In this document: positions 1 to 7,600 of the stretch, one piece after another
Layout of the letters: each line of letters starts with the position of its first letter
Numbering within the stretch: position 1 is the first letter of the stretch
From: JAAUTS01 sp038250235
GTDB taxonomy: Bacteria; Verrucomicrobiota; Verrucomicrobiia; Methylacidiphilales; JAAUTS01
DNA length: 7,956 nt
NCBI GenBank assembly: GCA_038250235.1
Contig: JBBSCO010000090.1
Span: 1 to 7,956, forward strand
Direction of reading: 5' to 3'
The notes under the pieces: generated by a model
What the model saw: the letters and a program-made list of their open reading frames with translations, nothing else
Told to the model about the DNA's origin: nothing
Databases searched by the model: none
Made by a program: the position numbers and the translations under genes

Positions 1-323
1 AACCAGAACTCGTCCAGAAGATAGCCCAGTTCATGTGCGCGGCGTCGGCAGCCTTCGACATATACCGGAATGGTGGGGTGGCGGAGAAAAGCTTCCCGGT
101 CGAGGTTGGCGTTGACCAGGGCGAGGAGAGGCTGGGAGGCAGGAGAGCGGCTGACACGCAACTGGGCCATAAGGTGGGCTACAGTCGGATTTTTTTGATA
201 GCCCAGTTTGCGGGCGATCTGCGCGATACGTCGACGCGTGCCAGCCGGGATCTGCGGATCGTGGCGCAGTGCCAGGGAAACCGTGTTCTTGGATACACAG
301 GCCTGGCGGGCGATATCGGTCAT
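1..323 (-). CDS. LacI-family transcriptional regulator, N-terminal part (gene runs off the window)
   Basis: Reading the minus strand from the ATG at 323 gives 107 open codons to the window edge, so the C-terminal effector-binding domain is missing. Residues 1-55 are a LacI-type helix-turn-helix: MTDIARQACVSKNTVSLALR, then IPAGTRRRIAQIARKLGY and the start of the hinge. Residues 66-107 begin the periplasmic-binding-like core (LLALVNAN, then GCRRRAHELGYLLDEFW). Such proteins bind palindromic operators and release or bind DNA when a sugar binds. AAGGA lies 9 nt upstream of the ATG and supports this start. A GTG at 344 would add seven residues (ending in KPT, as some relatives have) before an in-frame TAA at 351-353. 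The gene is divergent from araB across 97 bp, so it probably controls araBAD and itself. The usual turn glycine of the GVSxxTVS motif is a cysteine here (residue 9). The family is certain from sequence; the arabinose ligand is inference. Confidence 0.93.
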   Translation of the reverse strand, partial: MTDIARQACVSKNTVSLALRHDPQIPAGTRRRIAQIARKLGYQKNPTVAHLMAQLRVSRSPASQPLLALVNANLDREAFLRHPTIPVYVEGCRRRAHELGYLLDEFW

Positions 324-350
324 GGTCGGCTTTCCTTGGCGCACCTGACA

Positions 351-377
351 TTACTGTAAAGTAAAATGAATCTTTAC
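351..377. promoter_or_regulatory. Overlapping inverted repeats, candidate operator
   Basis: Two perfect inverted repeats share bases here. TTACT-GTAA-AGTAA occupies 351-364. GTAAAG at 356-361 pairs with CTTTAC at 372-377 across 10 nt. LacI-family dimers bind palindromes, and this site lies between the regulator start and araB, where repression of both genes would be possible. Neither repeat has the typical central CG of classic LacI-family operators, and the arms are only 5-6 bp. It is therefore a candidate only. Confidence 0.35.
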
Positions 378-383
378 GAGCTT

Positions 384-400
384 TTTCTTAACGCTAGAAA
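384..400. promoter_or_regulatory. TTTCT/AGAAA inverted repeat, candidate operator
   Basis: TTTCT at 384-388 is mirrored by AGAAA at 396-400 around a 7-nt centre, TAACGCT, which contains a CG near the axis. It ends 20 bp before the araB start codon, so a bound repressor would block araB initiation or early elongation. The arms are short and the central bases are not symmetrical. It could be a chance palindrome in AT-rich DNA. Confidence 0.3.
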
Positions 401-407
401 TATGGGC

Positions 408-412
408 AGGAA
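408..412 (+). promoter_or_regulatory. Ribosome binding site of araB
   Basis: AGGAA lies 8 nt upstream of the ATG at 421. It supports that ATG, whose product begins directly with the conserved kinase motif GIDYGTNSVRAL. Confidence 0.65.
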
Positions 413-420
413 CTTTTTCC

Positions 421-2088
421 ATGGCTGCTTACACTTTGGGTATTGATTATGGCACCAACTCGGTTCGCGCCCTGGTGGTGGATTGCAAAAACGGATCCGA
501 ACTGGGCGTTTGTGTGGTGGATTATCCCGGAGGAACACAAGGTGTCCTGCTTGATCCGAAAAATCATCACCTGGCCCGCCAACAGCCTGGGGACTATCTC
601 TTTGGTTTGGAAAAAAGTGTCCGCGGGGCCTTGAAAGCGGCGAAAAAGGTTCGGGGCTTTGATGCGAAAAAAGTTGTCGGTATCGGGGTGGATACAACCG
701 GCTCCAGTCCCATTCCCGTGGACAAAGACAACCGTCCTCTGGGGCTCGATGCCAAATGGAAAAAAAATCTTGCGGCGCAGTGTTGGTTGTGGAAAGACCA
801 TACCTCACACCGCGAAGCAGCGGAGATCACCCGCCTTGCAGCACTTCAGCGTCCTCATTACCTCGCCAAATGTGGCAATACCTATTCCTCCGAATGGTTC
901 TGGGCCAAGATTCTTCACTGCCTGCGCACTGCCCCGAAGGTTTTTGATGCGGCATACAGTTGGGTGGAGTTGGCGGATTTCATTCCTGCCGTTCTGGCTG
1001 GTGTGGACGATCCGCTGAAAATCCGGCGCGGGGTCTGCTGTGCAGGGCACAAGGCACTCTATGCGGAAGAATGGGGAGGACTACCTGATAAAGAATTCCT
1101 AACGCTTCTTGATCCGAGGCTGGCCGCCCTGCGCGACCGTCTGTATGAAAAGGCGTATGACGCCTCCCATGCAGCGGGAGCCCTTTGTCCCCTGTGGGCC
1201 GGTAAACTGGGGCTGCCGGAAGGCATCCCCATAGCCATCGGTGAGATGGACGTGCACTACGGAGCGATCGGTTCCGGTATTCAGGAAGGGACTTTGGTTA
1301 AAATCATCGGAACATCCACTTGTGATTGCGGTGTCGTTTCTGCCGAAAAACAGGTTCCTGATATCCCTGGCATCTGCGGAATCGTCAAGGGGGCAATCCT
1401 GCCGGGCTATTACGGCATCGAAGCGGGCCAGTCGGCCGTCGGGGATATTTTTAAATGGTGGGTCGAGGGTGTTTGCCGGGGCGATGTCAACTTGCATGCC
1501 AGACTTTCAGAGGAGGCGGCAGGGTTGAAGCCCGGGCAGTCCGGATTGTTGGCACTTGATTGGAACAATGGCAACCGCACCATCCTCGTGGATCAGCTCC
1601 TTACAGGTCTATTGCTGGGTCAGACGCTTTACACGACCCGGACTGAAATCTACCGGGCCCTCATTGAGGGCACGGCTTTCGGAGCAAGGGCCATCATCGA
1701 ACGCATCCGGGAATACGGGGTGCCCATCGACCGGATTGTCTGTGCGGGAGGCATTGCGGAAAAAAACGTGCTCCTCATGCAGATTTATGCGGACGTCACC
1801 GGCTGCGAAATGCGAGTGGCTGGGTCCAGCCAGGCCTGCGCCCTTGGCTCGGCTGTTTCCGCTGCGGTGCTGGCGGGAGTGCACCCAGACTTTTCCAGTG
1901 CCCAACGTAGAATGACCTCGCTCAAGCGTAAGACCTACAAACCCATTGCCAGAAACAAGCTGGTTTATGACAGGCTTTACGCCCTTTACCTCCAGATCCA
2001 TGATGCCTTCGGTGGCGTGAACCGTCAGGCTGACCTCTCGCACCTGATGAAAGAGCTCATCAGCATCAAGGAAGAAACCAACCGCTGA
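421..2088 (+). CDS. araB: Ribulokinase (FGGY kinase family)
   Basis: This 555-residue cytoplasmic enzyme phosphorylates L-ribulose with ATP to L-ribulose 5-phosphate, the second step of arabinose catabolism. Its length is close to the roughly 566 residues of the E. coli enzyme, and the two align over their whole length. Visible landmarks are the N-terminal phosphate-binding motif GIDYGTNSVRALVVD (residues 7-21), GIGVDTTGSSPIPVD (87-101), WKDHT (124-128), YSSEWFWAKILH (155-166), GEMDVHYGAIGSG (274-286, containing the expected catalytic aspartate D277), KIIGTSTCD (294-302) and GIEAGQSAVGDIFKWW (332-347). The C-terminal ATPase lobe has LDWNNGNRT (379-387), EGTAFGARAI (416-425) and CAGGIAEKN (441-449). 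These are ribulokinase motifs rather than xylulokinase or glycerol kinase ones. It is first in the operon, 8 bp before araA. The gene is intact; an A8 run at 760-767 does not disturb the frame. Confidence 0.97.
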   Translation: MAAYTLGIDYGTNSVRALVVDCKNGSELGVCVVDYPGGTQGVLLDPKNHHLARQQPGDYLFGLEKSVRGALKAAKKVRGFDAKKVVGIGVDTTGSSPIPVDKDNRPLGLDAKWKKNLAAQCWLWKDHTSHREAAEITRLAALQRPHYLAKCGNTYSSEWFWAKILHCLRTAPKVFDAAYSWVELADFIPAVLAGVDDPLKIRRGVCCAGHKALYAEEWGGLPDKEFLTLLDPRLAALRDRLYEKAYDASHAAGALCPLWAGKLGLPEGIPIAIGEMDVHYGAIGSGIQEGTLVKIIGTSTCDCGVVSAEKQVPDIPGICGIVKGAILPGYYGIEAGQSAVGDIFKWWVEGVCRGDVNLHARLSEEAAGLKPGQSGLLALDWNNGNRTILVDQLLTGLLLGQTLYTTRTEIYRALIEGTAFGARAIIERIREYGVPIDRIVCAGGIAEKNVLLMQIYADVTGCEMRVAGSSQACALGSAVSAAVLAGVHPDFSSAQRRMTSLKRKTYKPIARNKLVYDRLYALYLQIHDAFGGVNRQADLSHLMKELISIKEETNR

Positions 2089-2096
2089 ATCCATTT

Positions 2097-3611
2097 ATGA
2101 AAAATATCTCCAGCTCCGAAATCTGGTTTGTGACTGGTAGCCAACACCTTTACGGCCCTGAAACGCTCAAGCAGGTGGCGGCCCATTCGCAAAAAATCGT
2201 CAAGGCACTGGATGTTTCCAAGCGCGTCCCCCTCAGGCTCGTTTTTAAGCCTGTGCTGAAAACACCGGAAGAAATCCGCCAGCTTTGCCTTGATGCCAAC
2301 CACGTTCCCGAATGCGCCGGCCTCATTCTCTGGATGCACACCTTCTCGCCCTCCAAGATGTGGATCGGAGGCCTTACCCAGTTGAGGAAACCTTTCCTGC
2401 ATCTCCACACCCAATTCAACCGCGACCTGCCATGGGACAAGATCGACATGGATTTCATGAACCTGAACCAGGCAGCCCACGGCGACCGCGAGGCGGGATT
2501 TCTCCATACCCGCCTTAGGCTCAACCGCAAGGTTGTCGTCGGTCATTGGTCTGATAGTGAAGTGCAGGACCGTATCGGTGCCTGGATGCGTTCCGCCCGT
2601 GCCTGGCACGACTGGCAGGGGGGCAGGTTTGTCCGCATCGGTGACAACATGCGCCAGGTGGCGGTGACTGAAGGCGACAAGGTTTCGGCTGAAATCAAGT
2701 TCGGCTTTTCCGTCAACACCCATGGGGTGGGCGACGTGGTTAACCTGGTCAATGCGGTCAGTGATACGGCAGTGACACGGCTTTGTTCGGAATATGAACA
2801 TCAGTACAATGTGGTTAAAGCCCTGCGTAAAGGCCAGAATCGCCACGCTTCGCTTCGCGATGCCGCCCGTATTGAACTTGGTCTGCGTGCCTTTCTGGAA
2901 AACGGCGGGTTCAAAGGTTTTACAGACACCTTTGAAGACCTGCATGGTCTCAAACAGCTGCCCGGCCTGGCCGCCCAGCGGCTCATGGCGGACGGTTATG
3001 GTTTTGCAGGGGAGGGGGACTGGAAGACCAGTGCTCTCGTCAGGGCCATGAAGGTCATCGCCCTGGATCTGCCCGGTGGTGTTTCCTTCATGGAGGATTA
3101 CACCTACCATCTGGCCCCCAAAAAGCATCAGGTTCTGGGTGCCCACATGCTGGAGATTTGTGAATCCATTGCGGGTGGAAAACCTTCGATTGAAATCCAC
3201 CCTTTGGGAATTGGCGGAAAGGACGACCCGGTGCGCTCTGTTTTCACCGCAGCTCCCGGCAACGCGATCAATACCTCGCTCATTGATCTGGGCAACCGCT
3301 TCCGCTTCCTCGTCAATGAAGTAACGGTGGTCACCCCCCCCAGGCCATTGCCCAAACTACCTGTGGCCCGCGCACTATGGGAATGCCAGCCGGACTTCAA
3401 GACGGCCTGTGCGGCCTGGATCTACGCCGGTGGTGCTCATCATACCGGCTTCAGCTATTCCGTCACCACGGAGCATATCGAGAACCTGGCCGACATGGCC
3501 GGGGTTGAACTCGCCGTGATCGACGGGGATACCACGATCCGCGATTTCCGACAGGATCTGCGGACCAACGAGCTCTACTATCATTTGATCCCGGGACTTG
3601 GAACAACATGA
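2097..3611 (+). CDS. araA: L-arabinose isomerase
   Basis: This 504-residue cytoplasmic enzyme converts L-arabinose to L-ribulose, using a divalent metal (Mn2+ in characterised members). The start is firm, because IWFVTGSQHLYGPETL (residues 9-24) is the canonical N-terminus of the family. All four metal-ligand and catalytic positions known from the E. coli enzyme are visible: E306 in GYGFAGEGDWKTSALVRAMK, E333 in FMEDYTYHL, H350 in VLGAHMLEICES and H449 in AGGAHHTGFS. Other family signatures are ILWMHTFSPSKMWI (77-90), LHTQFNRDLPW (103-113) and PLPKLPVARALWE (417-429). Length matches the roughly 500 residues usual for AraA. No Shine-Dalgarno sequence lies close to the ATG: the nearest, AAGGAAG in the araB end, is about 20 nt away. 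Translation is therefore probably coupled to araB. A C8 run at 3334-3341 encodes part of TPPRP and is in frame. Confidence 0.98.
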   Translation: MKNISSSEIWFVTGSQHLYGPETLKQVAAHSQKIVKALDVSKRVPLRLVFKPVLKTPEEIRQLCLDANHVPECAGLILWMHTFSPSKMWIGGLTQLRKPFLHLHTQFNRDLPWDKIDMDFMNLNQAAHGDREAGFLHTRLRLNRKVVVGHWSDSEVQDRIGAWMRSARAWHDWQGGRFVRIGDNMRQVAVTEGDKVSAEIKFGFSVNTHGVGDVVNLVNAVSDTAVTRLCSEYEHQYNVVKALRKGQNRHASLRDAARIELGLRAFLENGGFKGFTDTFEDLHGLKQLPGLAAQRLMADGYGFAGEGDWKTSALVRAMKVIALDLPGGVSFMEDYTYHLAPKKHQVLGAHMLEICESIAGGKPSIEIHPLGIGGKDDPVRSVFTAAPGNAINTSLIDLGNRFRFLVNEVTVVTPPRPLPKLPVARALWECQPDFKTACAAWIYAGGAHHTGFSYSVTTEHIENLADMAGVELAVIDGDTTIRDFRQDLRTNELYYHLIPGLGTT

Positions 3612-4324
3612 ATTTCCGCGACATACGGGAAGAGTGTTGCGAAGCGAACAAATCGCTTCCGGGTCTCAAGCTGGTTGATATCACCTTTGGCAATGTCAGC
3701 TGCCTGGACCGGGCGAAGGGTCTATTTGCCATCAAACCCAGCGGAGTCGATTATCCCCTTCTCAAGCCGGAAGACATGGTCATCGTGGATCTCGATGGCA
3801 AAAAAGTGGAGGGAACCTACAACCCCTCTTCCGACACCGAAACGCATCGGCGGCTCTATCAGGCCTTTGGAAACATCCGCGCCGTTGTTCACACCCACTC
3901 GCGCCATGCCGTGGCTTTTGCCCAGGCGGGGAAAGGCATACCTTGTTTCGGGACCACCCATGCCGATTATTTTTACGGGGAAGTCCCCGTGACCCGCCCC
4001 ATGACGGAAGGGGAAGTCCGCACAGCCTACGAACTGGAAACCGGTAATGTTATTGTTGAACGTTTCAAAGGTCTGAATCCCGATGAAGTTCCCGGTGTCC
4101 TGGTCTGCAGCCATGGTCCTTTCACCTGGGGTTCAAGTGGAGCCAAAGCGGTGGAAACGGCACATGCGTTGGAAGTCATCGCTGAAATGGCCCACAAGGC
4201 TCTATTGCTCAACCCCGCGCTGTCTCCCATTCCGCAACAACTGCTCGACAAGCACTTTAAACGCAAACACGGCCCCGGAGCTTCGTATGGTCAGGGTGGC
4301 CAGGATTTGAATTCCCGTGTCTGA
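3608..4324 (+). CDS. araD: L-ribulose-5-phosphate 4-epimerase
   Basis: This 238-residue zinc enzyme of the class II aldolase/epimerase fold converts L-ribulose 5-phosphate to D-xylulose 5-phosphate, feeding the pentose phosphate pathway. Family residues are all in place: KPSGVDY (43-49), SSDTETH with D76, HTHSRHA with zinc ligands H95 and H97, THADYFYG with catalytic-type D120, and SHGPFTWG with the third zinc histidine H169. The C-terminal LLDKHFKRKHG ends in ASYGQ, which holds the conserved tyrosine Y227. HTHSRH and DYFYG distinguish it from L-fuculose-phosphate aldolase. It has about seven more C-terminal residues than the 231-residue E. coli protein. Its ATG overlaps the araA stop codon as ATGA (3608-3611), a classic coupling arrangement, so it is the third gene of a single araBAD transcript. 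No further gene follows on this strand in the window. Confidence 0.97.
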   Translation: MNFRDIREECCEANKSLPGLKLVDITFGNVSCLDRAKGLFAIKPSGVDYPLLKPEDMVIVDLDGKKVEGTYNPSSDTETHRRLYQAFGNIRAVVHTHSRHAVAFAQAGKGIPCFGTTHADYFYGEVPVTRPMTEGEVRTAYELETGNVIVERFKGLNPDEVPGVLVCSHGPFTWGSSGAKAVETAHALEVIAEMAHKALLLNPALSPIPQQLLDKHFKRKHGPGASYGQGGQDLNSRV

Positions 4325-4354
4325 GGACGACGCCTCTTTTCATTCTCCGGACAA

Positions 4355-4394
4355 GTTTAAGGAGCATTACAAAGAGTGGTAATAATCCTTAAAC
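4355..4394. repeat. Long imperfect hairpin downstream of araD
   Basis: GTTTAAGGA (4355-4363) is perfectly repeated in inverse as TCCTTAAAC (4386-4394). Inside it ATTAC (4366-4370) pairs with GTAAT (4379-4383). The result is 9 bp, a symmetrical 2x2 internal loop (GC opposite AA), 5 bp, and an 8-nt loop. It begins 31 nt after the araD stop. A 14-bp nested match is unlikely to be chance in 40 bases. It may mark the 3' end of the araBAD transcript or protect it from exonucleases. It is not a textbook terminator, because the stem is AT-rich and no T-run follows. Confidence 0.6.
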
Positions 4395-4401
4395 GGTTCG
4401 T

Positions 4402-4499
4402 TGTGCTGTTCTAATGCCTGTTAGCCAACAAAAAGAAGTGCTGCTGGTGTGAAGCAGGCTTCCAACACAGGTTGGAGTCCTTCTGGGGCAAACAGCACA
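4402..4499. other. Y-shaped structured element, candidate structured RNA or palindromic repeat
   Basis: TGTGCTGTT (4402-4410) pairs perfectly with AACAGCACA (4491-4499). After a 4-nt bulge, TGCCT (4415-4419) continues the stem with GGGCA (4486-4490; one G-U pair). AGAAG (4434-4438) then pairs with CTTCT (4480-4484). The tip splits into two hairpins: CTGCT/AGCAG (4441-4445 with 4453-4457, 7-nt loop) and TCCAAC/GTTGGA (4461-4466 with 4471-4476, loop ACAG). This gives about 30 base pairs in 98 nt. No protein reading frame explains it. It could be part of the araBAD 3' UTR, an independent small RNA, or a short palindromic mobile repeat. The pairing was seen by eye and no folding energy was calculated. 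Confidence 0.45.
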
Positions 4500-4654
4500 C
4501 CTTTCATTTACTAACAGTCCCCAAACCAGCACATTTTAAAAAACTGATCCTTCAAATTTTAAAATCCACCAATGTTACGATTCTCCGTGGTTTGCACGGT
4601 TGAACTGCGGCATCCTCCAAGTCGCGCTCAATCTGATAATCAAATGCAGCAAAT

Positions 4655-7600
4655 TTATTTCTGTTTGATGAAACGGAAACTCAGAAGCTGATAGGGGGTA
4701 AAGCCGACAGTCACTGCTGGCGCGGCTTTGCCCAGCGCTTTTCCTTGAATATCGGAAGCGACGACTTTCCAGCCCGCAGCGGCCTTGATTTTCGTGGTGC
4801 CGCGGCGGCCCGATACTTCATTGCAACGCAGCACCCAGGAAGTTCCATCCAAAGGCATCGACCAGGCAGGCAGAAGCGTCTCGCCGCCGTCCATAGATTG
4901 CAGGGCTGAGGGAAGAGCCTTTCCCTGGTAGGGCACAGGAGCGGTAAACAATGTTTCCGCAACTGCAGCAGGCTGCCTTTCACGGGGAAGCTCAATGTCG
5001 TAACGGCCCAGGGCCAGACATATGTGATGCTTTCCGATGTCGCTGAATTCGGAAGGAATTTTAAGGCGGGTCAGATGTTTCGGCCAGGCATGGCCGTGTC
5101 CGTCCAGGCCTGTCACCCGCGGACTGCGAACCAGGCTCAAACCAATTTCCCCGTCACGGACACAGGCGCCATATTTGGCTTCAGTCACGAGGAACAAACC
5201 TTCGCGCTCACCTTCGTCAAACACTTCGAGGTGGCGGCTGAAGGGAACTTCCCACATGGCTTCGGCCAACATACCGCTGGAAACCTGGGGTCTGAGCACG
5301 CTTCCGTAAGGAATACCAAAGCGTGCATTGACGCCGGCATAACGGGTCGGAAAAAGCATTTTAAGCAGATGCTCAGGCTCCTGCCAGTCGAGATCCACCG
5401 TGATGTGAAGGAGTGGGCTTCCGGCTTCCAGAATATACGAAACCGTGGCGGAACTTTTCTTTCCGACCTGACGTGTCACTGAAAACCCTGCACGATGTTT
5501 TCCTTCCCGGATGGGTGCGATGACAGGCTTGTCCTTCGCAACCTCACCCATGGACAAAACATGGCGATCAATATCCCAGGCATCAAAGTTGGCGGCCCGG
5601 TCCGGATAGGAAACCAATTGGCCCAATCCACCCGAAGCTTTCAAAGGAATGGCCTCGCCATCGAGTTTCAATGACTCGACATAGCCGGCTGCGTTAAGAC
5701 GGAAAGAGGTTGATCCATTGGAGACAAAAGAGCCTTTGACTTCAACGGCCTCCGGCTGCTCCACAACAGCGGTGTCCACTGGAGTTCCACTGAGAGCGGG
5801 CAACGACACGTAAACTTTTTTACCTGTGGCAGGGTTCTTGACCCACTTCTTCACCGGATGGGCATGGGAATTGAAGAGAGAGGCAACGGGCTTCCCGTTC
5901 GATAGCGCCCTTCCGGCGAGTTCTAGCTGGGCTTCGGCTTCAGCGTCAAGTTCAGGCAGGCCTTCAAGATAAACGTCCCAGACAGAACTGCCTGGAATGT
6001 AATCGTGGAACTGGGCAAACACCAGGCGTTTCCAGGCATGTTCCATGTCCCAGCGTTTTCCGGTGACAACAGAAGCTGCTTCGGCCACCTGTAGGGCGCG
6101 TTCCAGACCCCGGAACGCAGCTTTCAGGTTTCCGTGGGTAGTGAAAGTGCCGCGATGGTATTCAAGGTAACATTCGCCCTGGTGCACCGGCAGGCGGTCA
6201 CGCAGTTTGGCCAGTCTCTCGAAAAAGGCTTCGGGATGGTCCCAGCTCATGGAGGGCATACCGGGCAAAGAATCAAGCCTGCGCGCTCGCTCGATCATGT
6301 CGGAGGTGGCTCCCCCTCCTCCGTCGCCGTAGCCTGTGGGCAGAAGATATTCCGCATGGATATCAGCCTGTTGGTAGGCGTTCATGGGCGCTTTGACGTT
6401 GTCCACGGTCATGTGGGTGACGTAGCCTGATTCCTGGGTAACGTGGGAAACCACTTCCGATCCGTCGTTGCCTCTCCAGATGAAGCTGCTGTGGGGGAAA
6501 CGGTTGATGGCGTTCCAGGTCATCTTGGTGGTGAAGAAATATTCCACACCAGTCTGCTTCATGATCTGGGGCAGACAGGCTGAATAACCGAACACATCGG
6601 GCAGCCAGGTCAGCCTGGAGGGCTTGCCATTGATGGAGGTAAAGCCTTTCTGGCCCAGCATGAAACTGCGGGCAAGGGCTTCGCCGCAGGCAAAGATGGT
6701 GTCGGATTCAACATACATAGCGCCAGTGGCCTGCCATTTTTTTGAGCGGATGCGATTCAGAACTTTCTGGTACAGGCCGGGCTCGCGGCGCTTGACCGCT
6801 TCGTAACTGGCCGGCTGGCTGTAAGCAAAGCGGAATTCGGGGTATTCATCCATCAGGCGGTCGGCTGTGGCGAAGATGTTGACGGCTTTGAGTTCGCCCA
6901 TGCGTTCGGGCCAGATCCAGACCAGGTCAAGGTGGGCGTGACCGCTAAGAACGCAATGGATAAAAGTTTTTTCCGAGCGCAGTTCACCATAGGCCGCGAC
7001 CATGCTTTTACGGAATGCGGGCACACCCTTCAGTTCGAGAACGTTGACGGCATCATCCATCAGGCGAAGCATTCGCCGGTAGGAAGGGCTGAATTTATCG
7101 ACGAGAGGTTGCAGGCCGAAAGCTCCCAGAGTGGTGGGAACCTGGGGATTTTCGCGATTGCGCTGATCGAGGGCCAGATCAAGTAGGCATTTCAGGTCGT
7201 GGTAGGCTTCCCAGGCATCGTCATTGCGGCGGCAGAGAAAGGCACCTTCGAAATAACTTCCACCTGCGTCCATCCCGTTGGCCTCGAGGTGCCAGATGGC
7301 GCTTTGAATACAGCTGGATTGGAGCCAGATTTCTTTGGTGCCTACAGGAATACGGCAATGGCGGTGGGCTACATTAAAACCGAAATAGGCTTGGCCTTTG
7401 ATATAAAGAGTGGCTTCGCCCTGGTCTTTCCAGTTCAGCCAGGTGTTTTTATCGGCAGGCTTTGGAAAAACAACACGGCACCAGCGCTGGTCAAAAAGTT
7501 TTCCCCAGAAAGAATTATTTTCCACGGGCTTGAGGCGGAGTTTCATGCCTTCCCGGAGAGGGAACTGTTCGGCCCGGGTTTCCGATGCTTCGACTTTCAA

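Larger units (their letters stand above)
324..420. promoter_or_regulatory. Divergent control region between the LacI-type gene and araB
   Basis: These 97 bp must hold the start signals of both the regulator gene (leftward) and araBAD (rightward). The sequence is AT-rich compared with its flanks and contains several short inverted repeats, listed separately. No strong sigma-70 promoter is evident. On the + strand, TTTACG at 373-378 followed after 16 nt by TAGAAA at 395-400 is the best weak match. On the - strand, TACAGT (353-358) is a possible -10 without a clear -35. The positional role is firm; the promoter boxes are guesses. Confidence 0.7.
4325..4654. other. Convergent intergenic region, araD to mannosidase
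   Basis: No convincing gene lies in these 330 bp between the 3' ends of araD and the mannosidase gene. The first half (4355-4499) holds two nested inverted-repeat structures, described separately. The second half (4500-4654) is AT-rich with little structure. It has a 5-bp hairpin CCGTG-GTTTG-CACGG at 4585-4599 and two copies of ATTTTAAAA at 4533-4541 and 4556-4564. Transcripts from both sides should end here, but I see no classic GC-rich hairpin followed by a T-run on either strand. Confidence 0.8.

Noticed and set aside
31..359. Open frames of 106 and 108 codons on both strands at the left edge
   Set aside because: A different minus-strand frame over the same bases (1-323) gives a clear LacI-family protein. 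It is easily missed because it runs off the window.
374..808. Minus-strand open frames opposite the araB start
   Set aside because: They are low-complexity products that cover the divergent promoter region and the well-supported araB N-terminus, so they are shadows.
2025..3200. 391-codon open frame on the minus strand opposite araA
   Set aside because: It lies entirely opposite the araB end and araA, whose protein carries all catalytic residues. The antisense product has no recognisable motif and is a by-product of codon bias.
4455..4480. Integron attC-like site (CCAAC...GTTGG inverted core)
   Set aside because: The inverted cores are only 4 nt apart and do not match the RYYYAAC/GTTRRRY arrangement. 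No integrase or cassette is nearby.
4402..4499. tRNA or tRNA-like gene suggested by GGTTGGAGTCC at 4470-4480
   Set aside because: It lacks the TTC of the T-loop, a complete T-stem, a 7-bp acceptor stem and an anticodon arm in the right places.
4585..4599. CCGTG-GTTTG-CACGG hairpin as the mannosidase terminator
   Set aside because: The stem is only 5 bp and no T-run follows it on the minus strand.
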